Assembly: GCF_010993955.1 (NCBI RefSeq)
Contig: NZ_WIXL01000002.1
Location: 186,001-250,000, forward strand
DNA: 64,000 nt
Direction of reading: 5' to 3'
DNA from: Oceanobacillus halotolerans
GTDB taxonomy: Bacteria; Bacillota; Bacilli; Bacillales; Amphibacillaceae
Below are positions 51,774-62,021 of this stretch, in pieces. Each line of letters starts with the position of its first letter. Position 1 is the first letter of the stretch. The translations under genes and the position numbers were made by a program. Below the pieces are notes generated by a model. The model searched no databases. It was not told the DNA's origin and worked only from the letters and a program-made list of their open reading frames with translations.

Positions 51774-53399
51774 TTATTCTCCTATAACCTCTTCTGCAAT
51801 GTTAACCGCATGATCCCCTATTCGTTCTAAGTTACTGATGATATCTACAAATACAATGCCAGCCGAACCTGTGCATGTGCCTTCATTCATGCGAATAATA
51901 TGTCTTTTACGGAAGTTACGCTCCATCTTATCAATTTGATCTTCTTTTTGAATAACGGCAAGCGCCTCTTCTCGATCCATATTATCTAAAGCTTTTATTG
52001 CTTGTTTTAATGTTAAAATGGTTAAATCAAACATATTATTTAAGTCTTCTTGTGCATGCTCTGTAATTTGAACTTTGTTGGAAATTTTATAATCGATTAA
52101 TTCAATAATGTTCTCAAAATGATCTCCAATTCGCTCTATATCACGAACAGAATCCATTAATGCTGTATGTTTACTACTTTCCAATTCTGACATTGATCTT
52201 CCTGATAATTCGACTAAATACTCCGTTATCTTACGGTCTAAATTATTTAGTGCACCTTCAATTTGCATTGCCATTTCAGAATGCTTTTGCTCATTAGTGG
52301 TTAAATAGAGATTTGTTTCCTCCAATCCTTTAGATGCATATTCCCCCATTCGTATTACTTCAGCTTTAGCTTGATCTAATGCTAACGATGAAGACTGTTG
52401 AATAAAGATCGGATCTAAATGTTTTGGTTTATATTCCACTACAACATCTTTTCCTGGAACAAGTTTGGTTACTAACCATGCTAAAGCGCCGATAAATGGA
52501 AACTGAATAATGGTATTGACAATATTAAAGCTTCCATGTGCAAATGCAATCGTCATTTCAGAATTTAACTCTAATTGTCCTTGTAGCCACACTACATAAT
52601 TTGTAAATGGTACTAATAAAATGAGGACAATCGTTGTACCGAGTAAATTAAATATTACATGTGTAAATGCGGCTCTTTTAGCTGCTACTGTTGCACCTAT
52701 TGAAGCAAGTATGGCGGTAATTGTAGTACCGATATTGTCACCAAATAATACTGGTAAGGCAGCCTGTAATTCAATAGCTCCTTCTGAGAATAGGCCTTGT
52801 AAAATACCAATTGTTGCTGAAGAGCTTTGAACGATAAAGGTAAATACTGTACCGATTACAACACCTAATACTGGGTTTGAGCTCATACTGACTGTTAAAT
52901 CTTGAAATGCTTGTACCTCACGTAATGGGGACATACCACTACTCATTAATTCAAGCCCAAAAAATAGAGAACCAAATCCGAACACGGTTTGTCCAATCGC
53001 ACTTACTTTCTTATTATTAAAGAAGAATATTAACATTGCTCCTGCCGCCATAATAGGAAGTGCGTATTCTCCAAGATCAATCCCAATAATAAACGCGGTT
53101 ACAGTGGTACCAATGTTAGCACCCATTATAACGCCAATGGCTTGCCTTAACGTCATAAAACCTGCGTTTACTAACCCAACAGTTAGCACAGTCGTTCCAG
53201 AGCTACTTTGGATCAATATCGTTACAATAATTCCAGCTAGTACTCCTAAAAAAGGATTACTCGTGAAACGATCTAAAATATCACGTAATCGATCGCCTGC
53301 TGTTTTTTGCAATCCATCACCCATGTATTTAATCCCTAACAGAAAGATTCCAAGTCCACCTATAAATTCAAAAAGTAATGTTTGTATATCAATATCCAA
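51774..53399 (-). CDS. Na/Pi cotransporter family protein with PhoU-like domain
   Basis: A 541-aa protein with two NaPi-type repeats and about nine or ten membrane segments over residues 1-310. The repeat signatures are QSSSGTTVLTVG near 65, GANIGTTVTAFI near 94, QSSSATIGI near 190 and GDNIGTTITAIL near 220. The C-terminal cytosolic PhoU-like helical domain covers about 335-541 (DSVRDIERIGDHFENI and NLERIGDHAVNIAEE). It probably takes up phosphate with Na. It is an isolated gene between the tRNA upstream region and the NfeD gene. Confidence 0.92.
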   Translation of the reverse strand: MDIDIQTLLFEFIGGLGIFLLGIKYMGDGLQKTAGDRLRDILDRFTSNPFLGVLAGIIVTILIQSSSGTTVLTVGLVNAGFMTLRQAIGVIMGANIGTTVTAFIIGIDLGEYALPIMAAGAMLIFFFNNKKVSAIGQTVFGFGSLFFGLELMSSGMSPLREVQAFQDLTVSMSSNPVLGVVIGTVFTFIVQSSSATIGILQGLFSEGAIELQAALPVLFGDNIGTTITAILASIGATVAAKRAAFTHVIFNLLGTTIVLILLVPFTNYVVWLQGQLELNSEMTIAFAHGSFNIVNTIIQFPFIGALAWLVTKLVPGKDVVVEYKPKHLDPIFIQQSSSLALDQAKAEVIRMGEYASKGLEETNLYLTTNEQKHSEMAMQIEGALNNLDRKITEYLVELSGRSMSELESSKHTALMDSVRDIERIGDHFENIIELIDYKISNKVQITEHAQEDLNNMFDLTILTLKQAIKALDNMDREEALAVIQKEDQIDKMERNFRKRHIIRMNEGTCTGSAGIVFVDIISNLERIGDHAVNIAEEVIGE

Positions 53400-53579
53400 A
53401 GGCTACCCCCATCCCTTCATTTTATGTTGAAAATTGTCAAGTCTCATTATTCATTATGAAAAGCCTTTTGTAAATATATATATAGAATTCTTAACATTAA
53501 ATTTACAAAAGTAGTTCGGATACACATTTTTTGTTTACATTTCTTTAATACTACATACTTTATTTATTTCAAGAAAAAA

Positions 53580-53630
53580 AGATAATAGTCATGAATCAGG
53601 TACTTTTCATGAAGATTATCTTTTCCTTTT
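53580..53630 (-). terminator. Terminator after the NfeD gene
   Basis: Minus strand AAAGATAATCTTCATGAA / TTCATGACTATTATCTTT followed by T6. A family E-like repeat (about 53645-53725) sits between it and the gene end at 53735. Confidence 0.75.
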
Positions 53631-53734
53631 ATTTCTTCTATATAAAGTGAACTCATTCAGTGGGGGTTCGACGCACAGGACGTGGCGTTCCTAGTCCGCT
53701 TGCCAATTACATCCAGAATAAAGCTTTTTACAGC

Positions 53735-54373
53735 TTACCTCTCTTCTTCTATTCTTTCAACTTGAATTTTCGTCCCATCTACATATACAACCCGTATTTG
53801 GGTATTATGTGGAATCCATTGACCATTTGAAATAGCACTATACTGTTTATTATTTACACGAATTGTACCAACAGGACGCATATCACTAACTGTTATCCCT
53901 TTTTCATGTAGCAAGGTTTCATACGTTTCATTCATGGAATTATATCCATCCTCTTTTGTGAGGCGATCCATTAGCGTCATTTTAGACCACATGTCCCTTC
54001 GTTTAAATACCTTTAAAAAGAGTAGTGAACATCCAGCACCAATTAAAACACCCATTACGGCATACATTCCAGCAAAAAAGTTAGGTGCAGGTAGTGCTAC
54101 AGCCAAAATCATACTCGCGATACCTAACGTAGCCAATGTGCCATCATTGACCAATTTTCCATCTACAACTATTAGTAATAATCCGACAAAGTAAATAATA
54201 AGCATCAACATAAGGGAGCTTGTTTCTAAATAAACAGTAAAATATACTGTCATAAATCCAATGCCTAAAATTGCAAATAATCCACGCATATTTACAACAA
54301 TCTCACCAAGTAAAAATAACGTTCCTAATCCTGTAATAATAAAAGCAACCCAATCCGATGTAAAAATTTCCAC
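53735..54373 (-). CDS. NfeD family membrane protein
   Basis: A 212-aa protein with about four or five hydrophobic segments over residues 8-125 and a C-terminal OB-fold domain (about 155-212: VGTIRVNNKQYSAISNG.. with IRVVYVDGTKIQVERI). This is the NfeD membrane plus OB fold arrangement. NfeD proteins work with SPFH/flotillin proteins at membrane microdomains. No flotillin gene is adjacent here, so this one is a stand-alone, perhaps YqfB/YuaF-like. Confidence 0.88.
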   Translation of the reverse strand: MEIFTSDWVAFIITGLGTLFLLGEIVVNMRGLFAILGIGFMTVYFTVYLETSSLMLMLIIYFVGLLLIVVDGKLVNDGTLATLGIASMILAVALPAPNFFAGMYAVMGVLIGAGCSLLFLKVFKRRDMWSKMTLMDRLTKEDGYNSMNETYETLLHEKGITVSDMRPVGTIRVNNKQYSAISNGQWIPHNTQIRVVYVDGTKIQVERIEEER

Positions 54374-54452
54374 TTTTTATCACACTCACTTTCCATATTT
54401 ATACGAATGATATATCGCATATGTTTCATTTTTCCGAAAAGGAGTTCCTAGA

Positions 54453-54806
54453 ATGTTCAAACGAATAGGAATATATATTGTTATTATACTATTCATTATG
54501 AGTATATATAAGGACTTACAAAGAGAAATACCGAACATGTCCAGTGAAGAAAACACAACTCCTAGTTCTATACCTGAAGAAAGAGCAGATTACACGATCT
54601 TAAAGGTAAAAGTATCAAGTGGGGATACAGTTTTATCTGTTATCGATCAGATTCATAATAAGTCGTTGGAAACGGTGGACATTGGTACCATTATGGCTGA
54701 TTTCCATGAATTAAATCCAAATGCTGATCCGCATCATTTATCACCAAACACCTATTATTTCTTCCCACAATATCATACCACAGATCCACCATATACCAAC
54801 GATTAG
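54453..54806 (+). CDS. yqfZ: LysM-type cell-wall-binding protein YqfZ
   Basis: A 117-aa protein with a short membrane anchor (about residues 5-20) and a LysM-like domain (about 48-105: VSSGDTVLSVIDQIHNK and IGTIMADFHELNPNADPHHL). It may associate with peptidoglycan or spore coat. The stop TAG overlaps the first bases of repeat A copy 6. Family recognition rests on size, LysM fold and B. subtilis synteny (yqfZ-yqfX-yqfT). Confidence 0.8.
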   Translation: MFKRIGIYIVIILFIMSIYKDLQREIPNMSSEENTTPSSIPEERADYTILKVKVSSGDTVLSVIDQIHNKSLETVDIGTIMADFHELNPNADPHHLSPNTYYFFPQYHTTDPPYTND

Positions 54807-54920
54807 AAAAACTTGCATTCGCTCGACCTTACGAATGTGTTCGTTTTTCTTATACTTGGGACATTAAAATTTTAGCCACGTCGAATCCACTTCTTAGCTA
54901 AAAATTTTATGCTTTCCTAA
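54803..54920 (+). repeat. Repeat A copy 6, joined to the yqfZ stop
   Basis: TTAGAAAAACTTGCATTCGC to CTTTCCTAATC, with both hairpins; its first bases TTAG give the stop TAG of yqfZ. Confidence 0.9.
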
Positions 54921-54928
54921 TCTAAAAA

Positions 54929-54957
54929 AAAGGCTGACAAGTAGCGTCAGCCTAAAA
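54929..54957. terminator. Bidirectional terminator between yqfZ and yqfX
   Basis: AGGCTGAC pairs with GTCAGCCT, AAAAAAA on one side and T7 on the other. Closes both convergent genes. Confidence 0.9.
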
Positions 54958-54974
54958 AAAGGATTAATTTTGTT

Positions 54975-55391
54975 TTAGACAAATGGAAGTACAAACATGG
55001 TAATTAAAATGGAAATAGCACCAGCTATAATCGCCGTATTTCCTAACGTCTCTGCACCTCGATTTCTGGAAATAAACCCTAAAATAATCCCTGCTCCACC
55101 TAATATAATAGGCATAAAGAAAAAGGAAACAAGTGATAGTACAAGGGCAAACCAGCCAACAGCACTATTTACTTGCGTATCCGTTTCTGTTTCGTTCTCT
55201 TCTCTTTCAAGTGTACCTTCATAGTCATCTGCAGTTAACTCTGCAGCAATTTCTTCATTTCGTGTACTATGAGGATCTATATCTTCAAGTTGATGATCTT
55301 CTAAATCCGTTGTAATAATATCTTTATTTTCTTCCTCACCGTGATTGGGTGCTTCCTCTACATTATGATGGTGATTTTTTTCGTCAGCCAT
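54975..55391 (-). CDS. yqfX: YqfX-like membrane protein (DUF4190-type)
   Basis: A 138-aa protein with a long acidic, His-rich cytosolic part (about 1-70: DEKNHHHNVEE) and two membrane segments (about 76-97 and 115-136) connected by GISRNRGAE-like turn. The hydrophobic part has the glycine-rich GGAGIILGFISRNRG typical of DUF4190. Synteny with yqfZ and yqfT supports YqfX. Function unknown. Starts with MADEK after a GAGGTTTTGC site. Confidence 0.82.
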   Translation of the reverse strand: MADEKNHHHNVEEAPNHGEEENKDIITTDLEDHQLEDIDPHSTRNEEIAAELTADDYEGTLEREENETETDTQVNSAVGWFALVLSLVSFFFMPIILGGAGIILGFISRNRGAETLGNTAIIAGAISILITMFVLPFV

Positions 55392-55571
55392 AAAGCAAAA
55401 CCTCTCTTTCCTTTTCGAGGTGCATTATTAGTTTATGGCTTGCTACACTATTTTACTTACGTTAGATGTTGGTAAATTTTTGGTTAAAATTAACAAAGAT
55501 AATGGTCAAGTTTACTTTATTGATCCTGTTGCATATAGTGTAACAGTATATATGTAAAGGGGAATTGCACC

Positions 55572-55856
55572 ATGTCACAGTTTGTGAAGGAAATGATTAA
55601 CAAAAAGGCAAAGACGCTTTCCGTAAAGGAAATATTGGAATACAGCAAAAAATATGATTTCCATATAAATCAGCAAGAGGCAAAAGCAATTGCAACCTAT
55701 TTAAAGCAACACAGCATAGATCCATTTGATCCTAATGAACGTGCTCAAATGCTTAAAGAACTAGCCCGTATCACTGATATTCAAACTGCAAAAAAAGCAC
55801 AGAAGCTCTTTTTTGAGATTATCAAGTCATACGGGCTAGAGCATTTACTTAAATAA
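55572..55856 (+). CDS. yqfT: DUF2624 family protein YqfT
   Basis: A 94-aa helical protein: VKEMINKKAKTLSVKEIL near residue 5 and YLKQHSIDPFDPNERA near 45. It matches the YqfT/DUF2624 family in size and motif. AAAGGGGAATTGCACC precedes the ATG. In B. subtilis it stands by nfo (yqfS), as here. Function unknown. Confidence 0.87.
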   Translation: MSQFVKEMINKKAKTLSVKEILEYSKKYDFHINQQEAKAIATYLKQHSIDPFDPNERAQMLKELARITDIQTAKKAQKLFFEIIKSYGLEHLLK

Positions 55857-55895
55857 GTACTGGTGGGAATATTGCGCGAAAGCATGTTCCCACCT

Positions 55896-56789
55896 TTACT
55901 GATTTACAATGGTCTCCTTTAAACCTTGTATGAACGAACCATCTTTAATCATTTGAATCTCATACTTATATGGAGGTTTTTTATTTTTCTTATCTTCTCC
56001 AACATAAGGAGTTTCTAAAATCTTTGGCAAATCCTTTAACTGCGGATGATAAATTACACCATGCAATGCCTCAAAGCCGATGTAGCCAAAACCAATATTT
56101 TCGTGACGGTCTTTTTGAGCGCCTCTTTCATTTTTACTATCATTGACGTGAACCACTTTAAGTCGATCGATTCCAATGATTTTGTCAAACTCATTTAACA
56201 CACCATCAAAATCTTCAACAATATTATAGCCAGCATCATGAACATGACATGTATCTAAACAAATAGATAACTTTTCATTATGTGTAACACCATCAATAAT
56301 TTTTGCTAACTCATCAAAACTACGTCCAATTTCTGATCCTTTTCCAGCCATTGTTTCTAATGCAATTTGGACGTTACGGTCTTTTTCAAGGACTTCATTT
56401 AGACCTTCAATTATTTTTTTAATCCCCGCTTCCTGACCAGCCCCAACATGTGCCCCAGGGTGTAAGACAATTTGCTTAGCACCTAATGCAACAGTGCGAT
56501 CCATTTCATTACGTAAAAAATTAACCCCTAGTTCAAATGTTTCGGTTTTTACAGTGTTCCCGATATTTATAATATACGGTGCATGCACAACAATATTATC
56601 AATTCCATTTTCATTCATATGTTCCATACCCGCATTAATATTTAACTCTTCAATTGGCTTTCTACGTGTATTTTGTGGTGCACCAGTATAAATCATAAAT
56701 GTATTTGCGCCATATGAAGCTGCTTCTTCACTTGATCCGAGAAGCATCTTTTTCCCTTTCAATGACACATGTGATCCAATTTTTACCAA
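55896..56789 (-). CDS. nfo: Endonuclease IV (AP endonuclease)
   Basis: A 297-aa TIM-barrel enzyme starting [19 protein letters not shown]. Metal ligands are recognisable: [12 protein letters not shown] near 30, [12 protein letters not shown] near 66, [10 protein letters not shown] near 105, LETMAGKG near 145, [12 protein letters not shown] near 178, [12 protein letters not shown] near 213 and DRHENIGFG near 230. It is Zn-dependent and nicks DNA at abasic sites. It is followed by cshB, as in B. subtilis yqfS-yqfR. Confidence 0.95.
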   Translation of the reverse strand: MVKIGSHVSLKGKKMLLGSSEEAASYGANTFMIYTGAPQNTRRKPIEELNINAGMEHMNENGIDNIVVHAPYIINIGNTVKTETFELGVNFLRNEMDRTVALGAKQIVLHPGAHVGAGQEAGIKKIIEGLNEVLEKDRNVQIALETMAGKGSEIGRSFDELAKIIDGVTHNEKLSICLDTCHVHDAGYNIVEDFDGVLNEFDKIIGIDRLKVVHVNDSKNERGAQKDRHENIGFGYIGFEALHGVIYHPQLKDLPKILETPYVGEDKKNKKPPYKYEIQMIKDGSFIQGLKETIVNQ

Positions 56790-56840
56790 TTATAACACCT
56801 CTCCCAAGGAAATAATTTCACCTTATTATAGCATTCATAT

Positions 56841-58154
56841 TTATTTTTTGTATTTATTTTTCTTGATCATTTGCTTTTTAATGGTCTCCTGCTGTCTTTT
56901 CATTTTTTTCTTATATCCAGGTTTAACTTTCTTCTTTTTCTTTACTCTTTTCCATGCTTCTCGGTCTACATTTGTTGACACCTTTGTTCGCATCTTCCGT
57001 TCATTATAAGGTTTAGAAACAACCCATTCTCCTTTTTTGACATCATAAAATGTAAACGAAAGTCCTTTTTTCTCTAATTTTTCAATCAACGGAAGATCCG
57101 TATCTTGATACAGACTAACAGCAGTTCCTTCCATTCCTGCTCTTGCAGTACGCCCTACTCGATGAATGTAAAAATCTTCCTCTTTCGGCAATTGTGCATT
57201 TATCACATGACTTACACCTTTAATGTCGATTCCCCTAGCAGCTAAGTCTGTTGCAACAATGTATTGGTAACGTAGCTGTTGGATGTCTTTTAATGCTCTT
57301 TTTCGCTCCCTAGGGCTTAATCCGCCATGTATAATACCAACATCTAACCCTTTTTGTAGTAACTGGTCAGTCAATTGATTAGCTTGTTCTTTCCCATTTG
57401 TAAAAATAATGGCTAAATATGGATGAATGGCTTTGGTAATCTCCATAATGATATCAGCTATTTCACGGTGTCGCACTGGAATTAATCGGTGTTCCATAGT
57501 TTCTGGAGATAACTGGTCGTCTATTTTTACATGATATGGATTTTCTAAATATTTACGAAAGAAATGTTCTAATCGTTGTGGAATTGTTGCAGAAAAGACA
57601 TGCAGTTGTATATCTGTTCGGCATCGAATCAATAGTTGGTCAATATCCTCTATAAAACCCATATCTAACATTAGATCAGCTTCGTCAACTACAAAAGATT
57701 TGGCAGTATAAATTGATAAGACATCTTCTTTAACCATATCTAAAATTCTACCAGGTGTACCAACGACAATATGTGGTGGTTGTTTCAATTTTTCTGTCAT
57801 TTTTTGTTTATCTGTCCCACCAACTAATAACTTCGCCTTCCATTCATTACCTTTTCCGGCAAATTGAATTATTTTTTTTACTTCATCATAAATTTGCATA
57901 GCCAATTCACGAGTTGGAGCTGTAATGACAAATTGTACCTCTCTTCTGGAACTATTTAAGTTATCAAACAATGGTAGTAAATAAGCATGTGTTTTGCCAG
58001 ATCCAGTATGGGACTGTCCAATAACACTTTCTCCTTTAAGAATAGCTGGAATAATTTGATTCTGTATGTCCGTAGGTTTATGGAATTCTAACTTTTTAAT
58101 AACGTCCATTATATGTGATTGAAATGAAAACTGCTCGAATTGATTATTTGTCAT
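56841..58154 (-). CDS. cshB: DEAD-box RNA helicase CshB
   Basis: A 437-aa DEAD-box protein. FxxQ-motif start (FEQFSFQSHIMDVIKK), motif I (SHTGSGKTHAYLLP near 55), DEAD (VVDEADLMLDMG near 150), SAT (FSATIPQ near 185), and VI HRVGRTARAG near 345 are visible. A basic Lys-rich tail (about 405-437) is typical of CshB and fits RNA binding. The enzyme unwinds RNA and takes part in cold adaptation. Located downstream of nfo. Confidence 0.93.
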   Translation of the reverse strand: MTNNQFEQFSFQSHIMDVIKKLEFHKPTDIQNQIIPAILKGESVIGQSHTGSGKTHAYLLPLFDNLNSSRREVQFVITAPTRELAMQIYDEVKKIIQFAGKGNEWKAKLLVGGTDKQKMTEKLKQPPHIVVGTPGRILDMVKEDVLSIYTAKSFVVDEADLMLDMGFIEDIDQLLIRCRTDIQLHVFSATIPQRLEHFFRKYLENPYHVKIDDQLSPETMEHRLIPVRHREIADIIMEITKAIHPYLAIIFTNGKEQANQLTDQLLQKGLDVGIIHGGLSPRERKRALKDIQQLRYQYIVATDLAARGIDIKGVSHVINAQLPKEEDFYIHRVGRTARAGMEGTAVSLYQDTDLPLIEKLEKKGLSFTFYDVKKGEWVVSKPYNERKMRTKVSTNVDREAWKRVKKKKKVKPGYKKKMKRQQETIKKQMIKKNKYKK

Positions 58155-58202
58155 GATGAAAATACTCCTTTTGGTAATTCTAACAATTTATCTATTGTTA
58201 AT

Positions 58203-59312
58203 TTACATAAACTGAAATGGATCAGTATCAATTTCTGAAACTAAAACGTCTACCTCACCAAAGTGCTCATCTAAGTATTCCTTGACACCTTGTTTCATTA
58301 CCTTTTCAATATGGTGACCAGGATCAACAACAGATATCCCTAAGTTCCAAGCATCTTGGGCAGAATGAAATGTCATATCACCAGTGATATAGACATCGGC
58401 GCCTTTTTGATATGCTTTGGAAAAATACTTCTCTCCACTACCACCTAAAACGGCAATCTTTTGAACCTGTTGATCTAAATCACCAGTTACTCGCAAATGA
58501 TTTATATCTAATCTTTCTTTTATCTCTTCACAAAATGCTCGTAATGTTATGGTTTGGTTCAATGATCCAATTCGCCCAAGGCCATGACGCTTTCCTTTAT
58601 TAGCTAATGGATATATATCATAAGCTGCTTCTTCGTAAGGGTGAGCCTTCACCATTTCTTTAATAACTGTGGATAACTTGTCTTCTGGTATGATTGTTTC
58701 TATTTTGATCTCATCTACTCGAGCTAATTCATTTTTTGCACCAATAAATGGATCAGTACCTTCTTGCGGCATAAAGGTACCTTGGCCCTCTGTTTGAAAT
58801 GTACAGTGACTATAATTCCCAATAAATCCTGCTCCTGCTTTACCTAATGCATTTTGAACAGCATCTGCATGGCTAGTAGGGACAAACACAGAAATCTTAA
58901 ACAAATTTTCAACATGCGTTTCGACTAGTACTTCAGTTGATTCAATTCCAAGTGTTCGAGCTAACATATCATTAACACCACCTGAAGCAATATCTAAATT
59001 CGTATGGGCAGCATAAACCGTAATGTCATGCTGTAATAACTTCCGAAGAATACGGCCCTGTGGTGTATGTACATTCATTTGTTTAAGAGGTTTAAAGAGT
59101 AATGGGTGATGTGCAATAATTACATCCACCTTAGCCTGGATTGCTTCATCGACTATCTTCTCTGTTACATCTAATGTAATCATTACTTTGTTAACATGTT
59201 TGTTGTAAGATCCAACCTGTAACCCAACATTATCCCAATCATAGGCAAAATGTTTCGGAGCCCATTTTTCGATTAATTGAAATATATCGCCACTACGTAC
59301 TTCTTTTGACAT
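58203..59312 (-). CDS. yqfO: Nif3-like dinuclear metal center protein YqfO
   Basis: A 369-aa protein with metal-binding segments VDVIIAHHPLLFKPLK near 63, YAAHTNLD near 99, and YITGDMTFHSAQDA near 330. An inserted PII-like domain lies in the middle (about 130-230), the NIF3 type with insertion. The biochemical function is unclear, possibly a GTP cyclohydrolase-like role. The start overlaps the trmK end by 20 nt. In B. subtilis the pair trmK-yqfO has the same order. Confidence 0.92.
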   Translation of the reverse strand: MSKEVRSGDIFQLIEKWAPKHFAYDWDNVGLQVGSYNKHVNKVMITLDVTEKIVDEAIQAKVDVIIAHHPLLFKPLKQMNVHTPQGRILRKLLQHDITVYAAHTNLDIASGGVNDMLARTLGIESTEVLVETHVENLFKISVFVPTSHADAVQNALGKAGAGFIGNYSHCTFQTEGQGTFMPQEGTDPFIGAKNELARVDEIKIETIIPEDKLSTVIKEMVKAHPYEEAAYDIYPLANKGKRHGLGRIGSLNQTITLRAFCEEIKERLDINHLRVTGDLDQQVQKIAVLGGSGEKYFSKAYQKGADVYITGDMTFHSAQDAWNLGISVVDPGHHIEKVMKQGVKEYLDEHFGEVDVLVSEIDTDPFQFM

Positions 59313-60009
59313 TTGACAATACCTCCTCTATCCATTTCCTTTCTTTTTCAAATTCGCTTGTTTTATTTTTGTCGGGGTACTTTGCATTTTTCAATTGCCG
59401 GAGAATATAGTCATATTTTTGTTTTTCCTGATGCCATTTATCATAAAACGGAGTTGACCTTTCTTTTAATAGGATAGGACCAAAAAGTAGTTCTTTCTCC
59501 GATAACGTTGGAAGATATGAATCTGCCTTACGATCCGCTACAATTATTTCGTAAATATGCCCATTTTCCTCTAGAATGGCTTCATCTGTAATCTGAAATT
59601 GGAGCCTTCCAAAGCACTTCCTTAATGTTCGAGCATCAATATTTGGTTGTGCAATAATTCGATTTACAGATTGTAATTGCTGCTGTCCTTTCTCTAGTAT
59701 AGTGTTAATCAGACTTCCACCCATTCCTGCAATCACAATTTGCTCAATACCATCTTTTTTTTGAATTACTTCTAGACCATTTCCAAGGCGTACATCAACT
59801 TTGTGTGTTAATTGAAGTGATTCGACCGTTTCTTTAGCACTTTGGAGTGGACCCACCTTTACTTCTCCAGCAATTGCTCTTGCTGTATCGTCACTTAAAC
59901 ATACATAGCAGGGTAAGTAGGCATGATCTGATCCGATATCCGCAAAAATAGCACCCTTAGGTAAAAAAGATGCCACCTTTTTTAACCGATTAGATAGCTT
60001 TATCTCCAT
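59293..60009 (-). CDS. trmK: tRNA (adenine22-N1)-methyltransferase TrmK
   Basis: About 238 aa. A SAM-binding site appears at IFADIGSDHAYLPCYV near residue 24, followed by IAGEVKVGPLQSAKETV and IVIAGMGGSLI near 92. TrmK puts a methyl group on A22 of tRNA-Ser/Tyr. The ATG at 60009 is 9 nt after AAAGGAGA; an in-frame TTG at 60018 is too near. Position between sigA/cccA and yqfO is the B. subtilis one. Confidence 0.93.
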   Translation of the reverse strand: MEIKLSNRLKKVASFLPKGAIFADIGSDHAYLPCYVCLSDDTARAIAGEVKVGPLQSAKETVESLQLTHKVDVRLGNGLEVIQKKDGIEQIVIAGMGGSLINTILEKGQQQLQSVNRIIAQPNIDARTLRKCFGRLQFQITDEAILEENGHIYEIIVADRKADSYLPTLSEKELLFGPILLKERSTPFYDKWHQEKQKYDYILRQLKNAKYPDKNKTSEFEKERKWIEEVLSNVKRST

Positions 60010-60057
60010 TATTTGCAATCTCCTTTATTTGTCAGCAACATCTTATCGCGATAAAAG

Positions 60058-60090
60058 AAAAGCTTTCTGCATGATATCAGAAAGCTTACT
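60058..60090 (-). terminator. Terminator after cccA
   Basis: Minus strand AAGCTTTCTGATATC / ATGCAGAAAGCTT followed by TTCTTTT, about 20 nt after the cccA stop. Confidence 0.85.
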
Positions 60091-60107
60091 CCATTCGTAT
60101 ACGTTTA

Positions 60108-60488
60108 TTATTTCATTTCGGAAAGCCAATCTGCAAGTACTTCTGCCTCTTCATTTGTAGCCATACCTGCTGGCATTCCTCCATCAGTACCATTAATAAT
60201 AATATCTTGAATTTCATCTTTTGATCGATTGCTTCCAACTTCTGTCAAAGCTGGTCCTCCACCACCCGATAGGTCACCACCATGACAGCTAGCACAATTG
60301 CTTTCGTAAATTGCTTCTGGATCATCAGCAGTTTCTCCTTCTTGTGCATCATCCTGTTGCTCTGCTCCGCCTTCTTCTTCATTTTGAAGGGTATCACGCT
60401 GATCCAACCCTATGAATGAAACACCAATAACTAGAAGAATTCCTATTAACGCAATAATTGCATATGGTATGACTGGATTTCTCTTCAT
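60108..60488 (-). CDS. cccA: Membrane-anchored cytochrome c (CccA-type c550)
   Basis: A 126-aa protein with a membrane anchor (about residues 8-28), an acidic linker (about 35-55) and a c-type haem domain. The haem site is CASCHGG near residue 66 and the axial Met is in GGMPAGMATNEE near 103. It should carry electrons on the outer side of the membrane. In B. subtilis cccA lies by sigA, as here. No lipoprotein signal is present. Confidence 0.93.
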   Translation of the reverse strand: MKRNPVIPYAIIALIGILLVIGVSFIGLDQRDTLQNEEEGGAEQQDDAQEGETADDPEAIYESNCASCHGGDLSGGGGPALTEVGSNRSKDEIQDIIINGTDGGMPAGMATNEEAEVLADWLSEMK

Positions 60489-60868
60489 TATGTTTCCTCC
60501 TTATGTAATCCCCATATTCTATTTTGTTGAAAAGCTATATCTATTTTACTCGAAATTACAATTAGTTTAAAGCAATAAGATGTGAATATTATTCAACAAT
60601 ACGAAACTGTAGTGGCATAAGGCTCATCGTCTTTATAAATGAGGAAGATGATAAAAATCTTCAAAACCAATTTGCAAAACAAGCAGAATTTGCGTAAAAT
60701 AGATAGCAAGAAATGAAAACGCCAACAAAAAACGTATGACGATTTGGGAGTCGTTGAAAAGGGTAATATGACAGCGTTACCTTCTCAACTAATCCCGACA
60801 ATCATCTATTGTGCTAATGACAAATAAAACAAACGTTAATCATAAACGGATTTTTAGATCATCCATTC
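60489..60868. other. Gene-free stretch between cccA and sigA
   Basis: About 380 bp. No supportable ORF, repeat or strong terminator was seen, apart from an unassigned purine-rich stretch. The 92-aa plus frame 60811-61089 overlaps sigA and is a shadow. Confidence 0.6.
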
Positions 60869-61990
60869 CTATTCAAGGAAATCCTTTAATCGTTTACTAC
60901 GACTTGGGTGTCTTAACTTTCGTAAAGCTTTTGCTTCGATCTGACGGATACGTTCACGCGTTACGCCAAACACTTTACCAACTTCTTCTAGTGTACGTGT
61001 GCGGCCGTCATCAAGGCCAAAACGAAGACGGAGAACATTTTCTTCTCGATCTGTCAGTGTATCCAACACATCTTCTAACTGTTCTTTAAGTAATTCATAT
61101 GCAGCATGATCTGATGGAGACACAGCCTCTTGGTCTTCAATAAAATCTCCTAAATGGGAGTCATCTTCTTCTCCGATTGGTGTTTCAAGAGAAACTGGTT
61201 CTTGTGCAATTTTTAGGATGTCTCGAACCTTATCTGGTGATAAATCCATTTCTTTACCAATTTCTTCTGGTGTTGGTTCACGTCCAAACTCTTGTAGTAA
61301 TTGACGTTGAACTCGAATCAACTTGTTTATTGTTTCCACCATATGAACTGGAATCCGAATTGTTCTAGCTTGATCTGCAATTGCCCTAGTTATTGCTTGG
61401 CGAATCCACCAAGTCGCATACGTACTAAATTTATATCCTTTTCGATAATCAAACTTCTCAACAGCTTTAATAAGCCCCATATTTCCTTCTTGGATTAAAT
61501 CCAAAAAGAGCATCCCACGACCTACATAGCGTTTCGCAATACTAACTACTAAACGTAAGTTCGCTTCAGCCAAACGCCTTTTTGCCTCTTCCTCATCATT
61601 TTCAATTCGTTTAGCTAACTCTATTTCCTCTGCAGCAGACAATAAATCAACTCGTCCTATTTCCTTCAAATACATACGGACTGGATCATTTATTTTAATA
61701 CCTAATGGTACGCTTAAGTCATTTAAATCAAACTCTTCTTCTTTTGCAATTTGTTGCATACTTGGATCTTCTTCTGATTCACCTATTACTTCTACACCTT
61801 GTTCGTTTAGGTACTCATAATACTCATCCATTTGATCGGATTCTATTTCAAAGCTAGATAACCGGTCTGCAATTTCTTCATATGCTAAAACACCTCGTTT
61901 TTTGCCAATTTCAAGTAATTGATCTTTTACTTGTTCGAGTGTTAGCTCATTTGCATTTTCCTTCGTTTGTGAAGGTTTCTTTTCAGCCAT
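60869..61990 (-). CDS. sigA: Primary RNA polymerase sigma factor SigA
   Basis: A 373-aa sigma-70 protein. Conserved region 1.2 ([19 protein letters not shown] near 100), region 2 ([16 protein letters not shown] near 150; [19 protein letters not shown] near 190), region 3, and region 4 helix-turn-helix ([20 protein letters not shown] near 350). It is the housekeeping sigma. In B. subtilis dnaG-sigA form an operon; the 31-nt gap to dnaG fits. Confidence 0.97.
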   Translation of the reverse strand: MAEKKPSQTKENANELTLEQVKDQLLEIGKKRGVLAYEEIADRLSSFEIESDQMDEYYEYLNEQGVEVIGESEEDPSMQQIAKEEEFDLNDLSVPLGIKINDPVRMYLKEIGRVDLLSAAEEIELAKRIENDEEEAKRRLAEANLRLVVSIAKRYVGRGMLFLDLIQEGNMGLIKAVEKFDYRKGYKFSTYATWWIRQAITRAIADQARTIRIPVHMVETINKLIRVQRQLLQEFGREPTPEEIGKEMDLSPDKVRDILKIAQEPVSLETPIGEEDDSHLGDFIEDQEAVSPSDHAAYELLKEQLEDVLDTLTDREENVLRLRFGLDDGRTRTLEEVGKVFGVTRERIRQIEAKALRKLRHPSRSKRLKDFLE

Positions 61991-62021
61991 GAGTCCCCCT
62001 CCTTCCAGACTACATTTTCTC

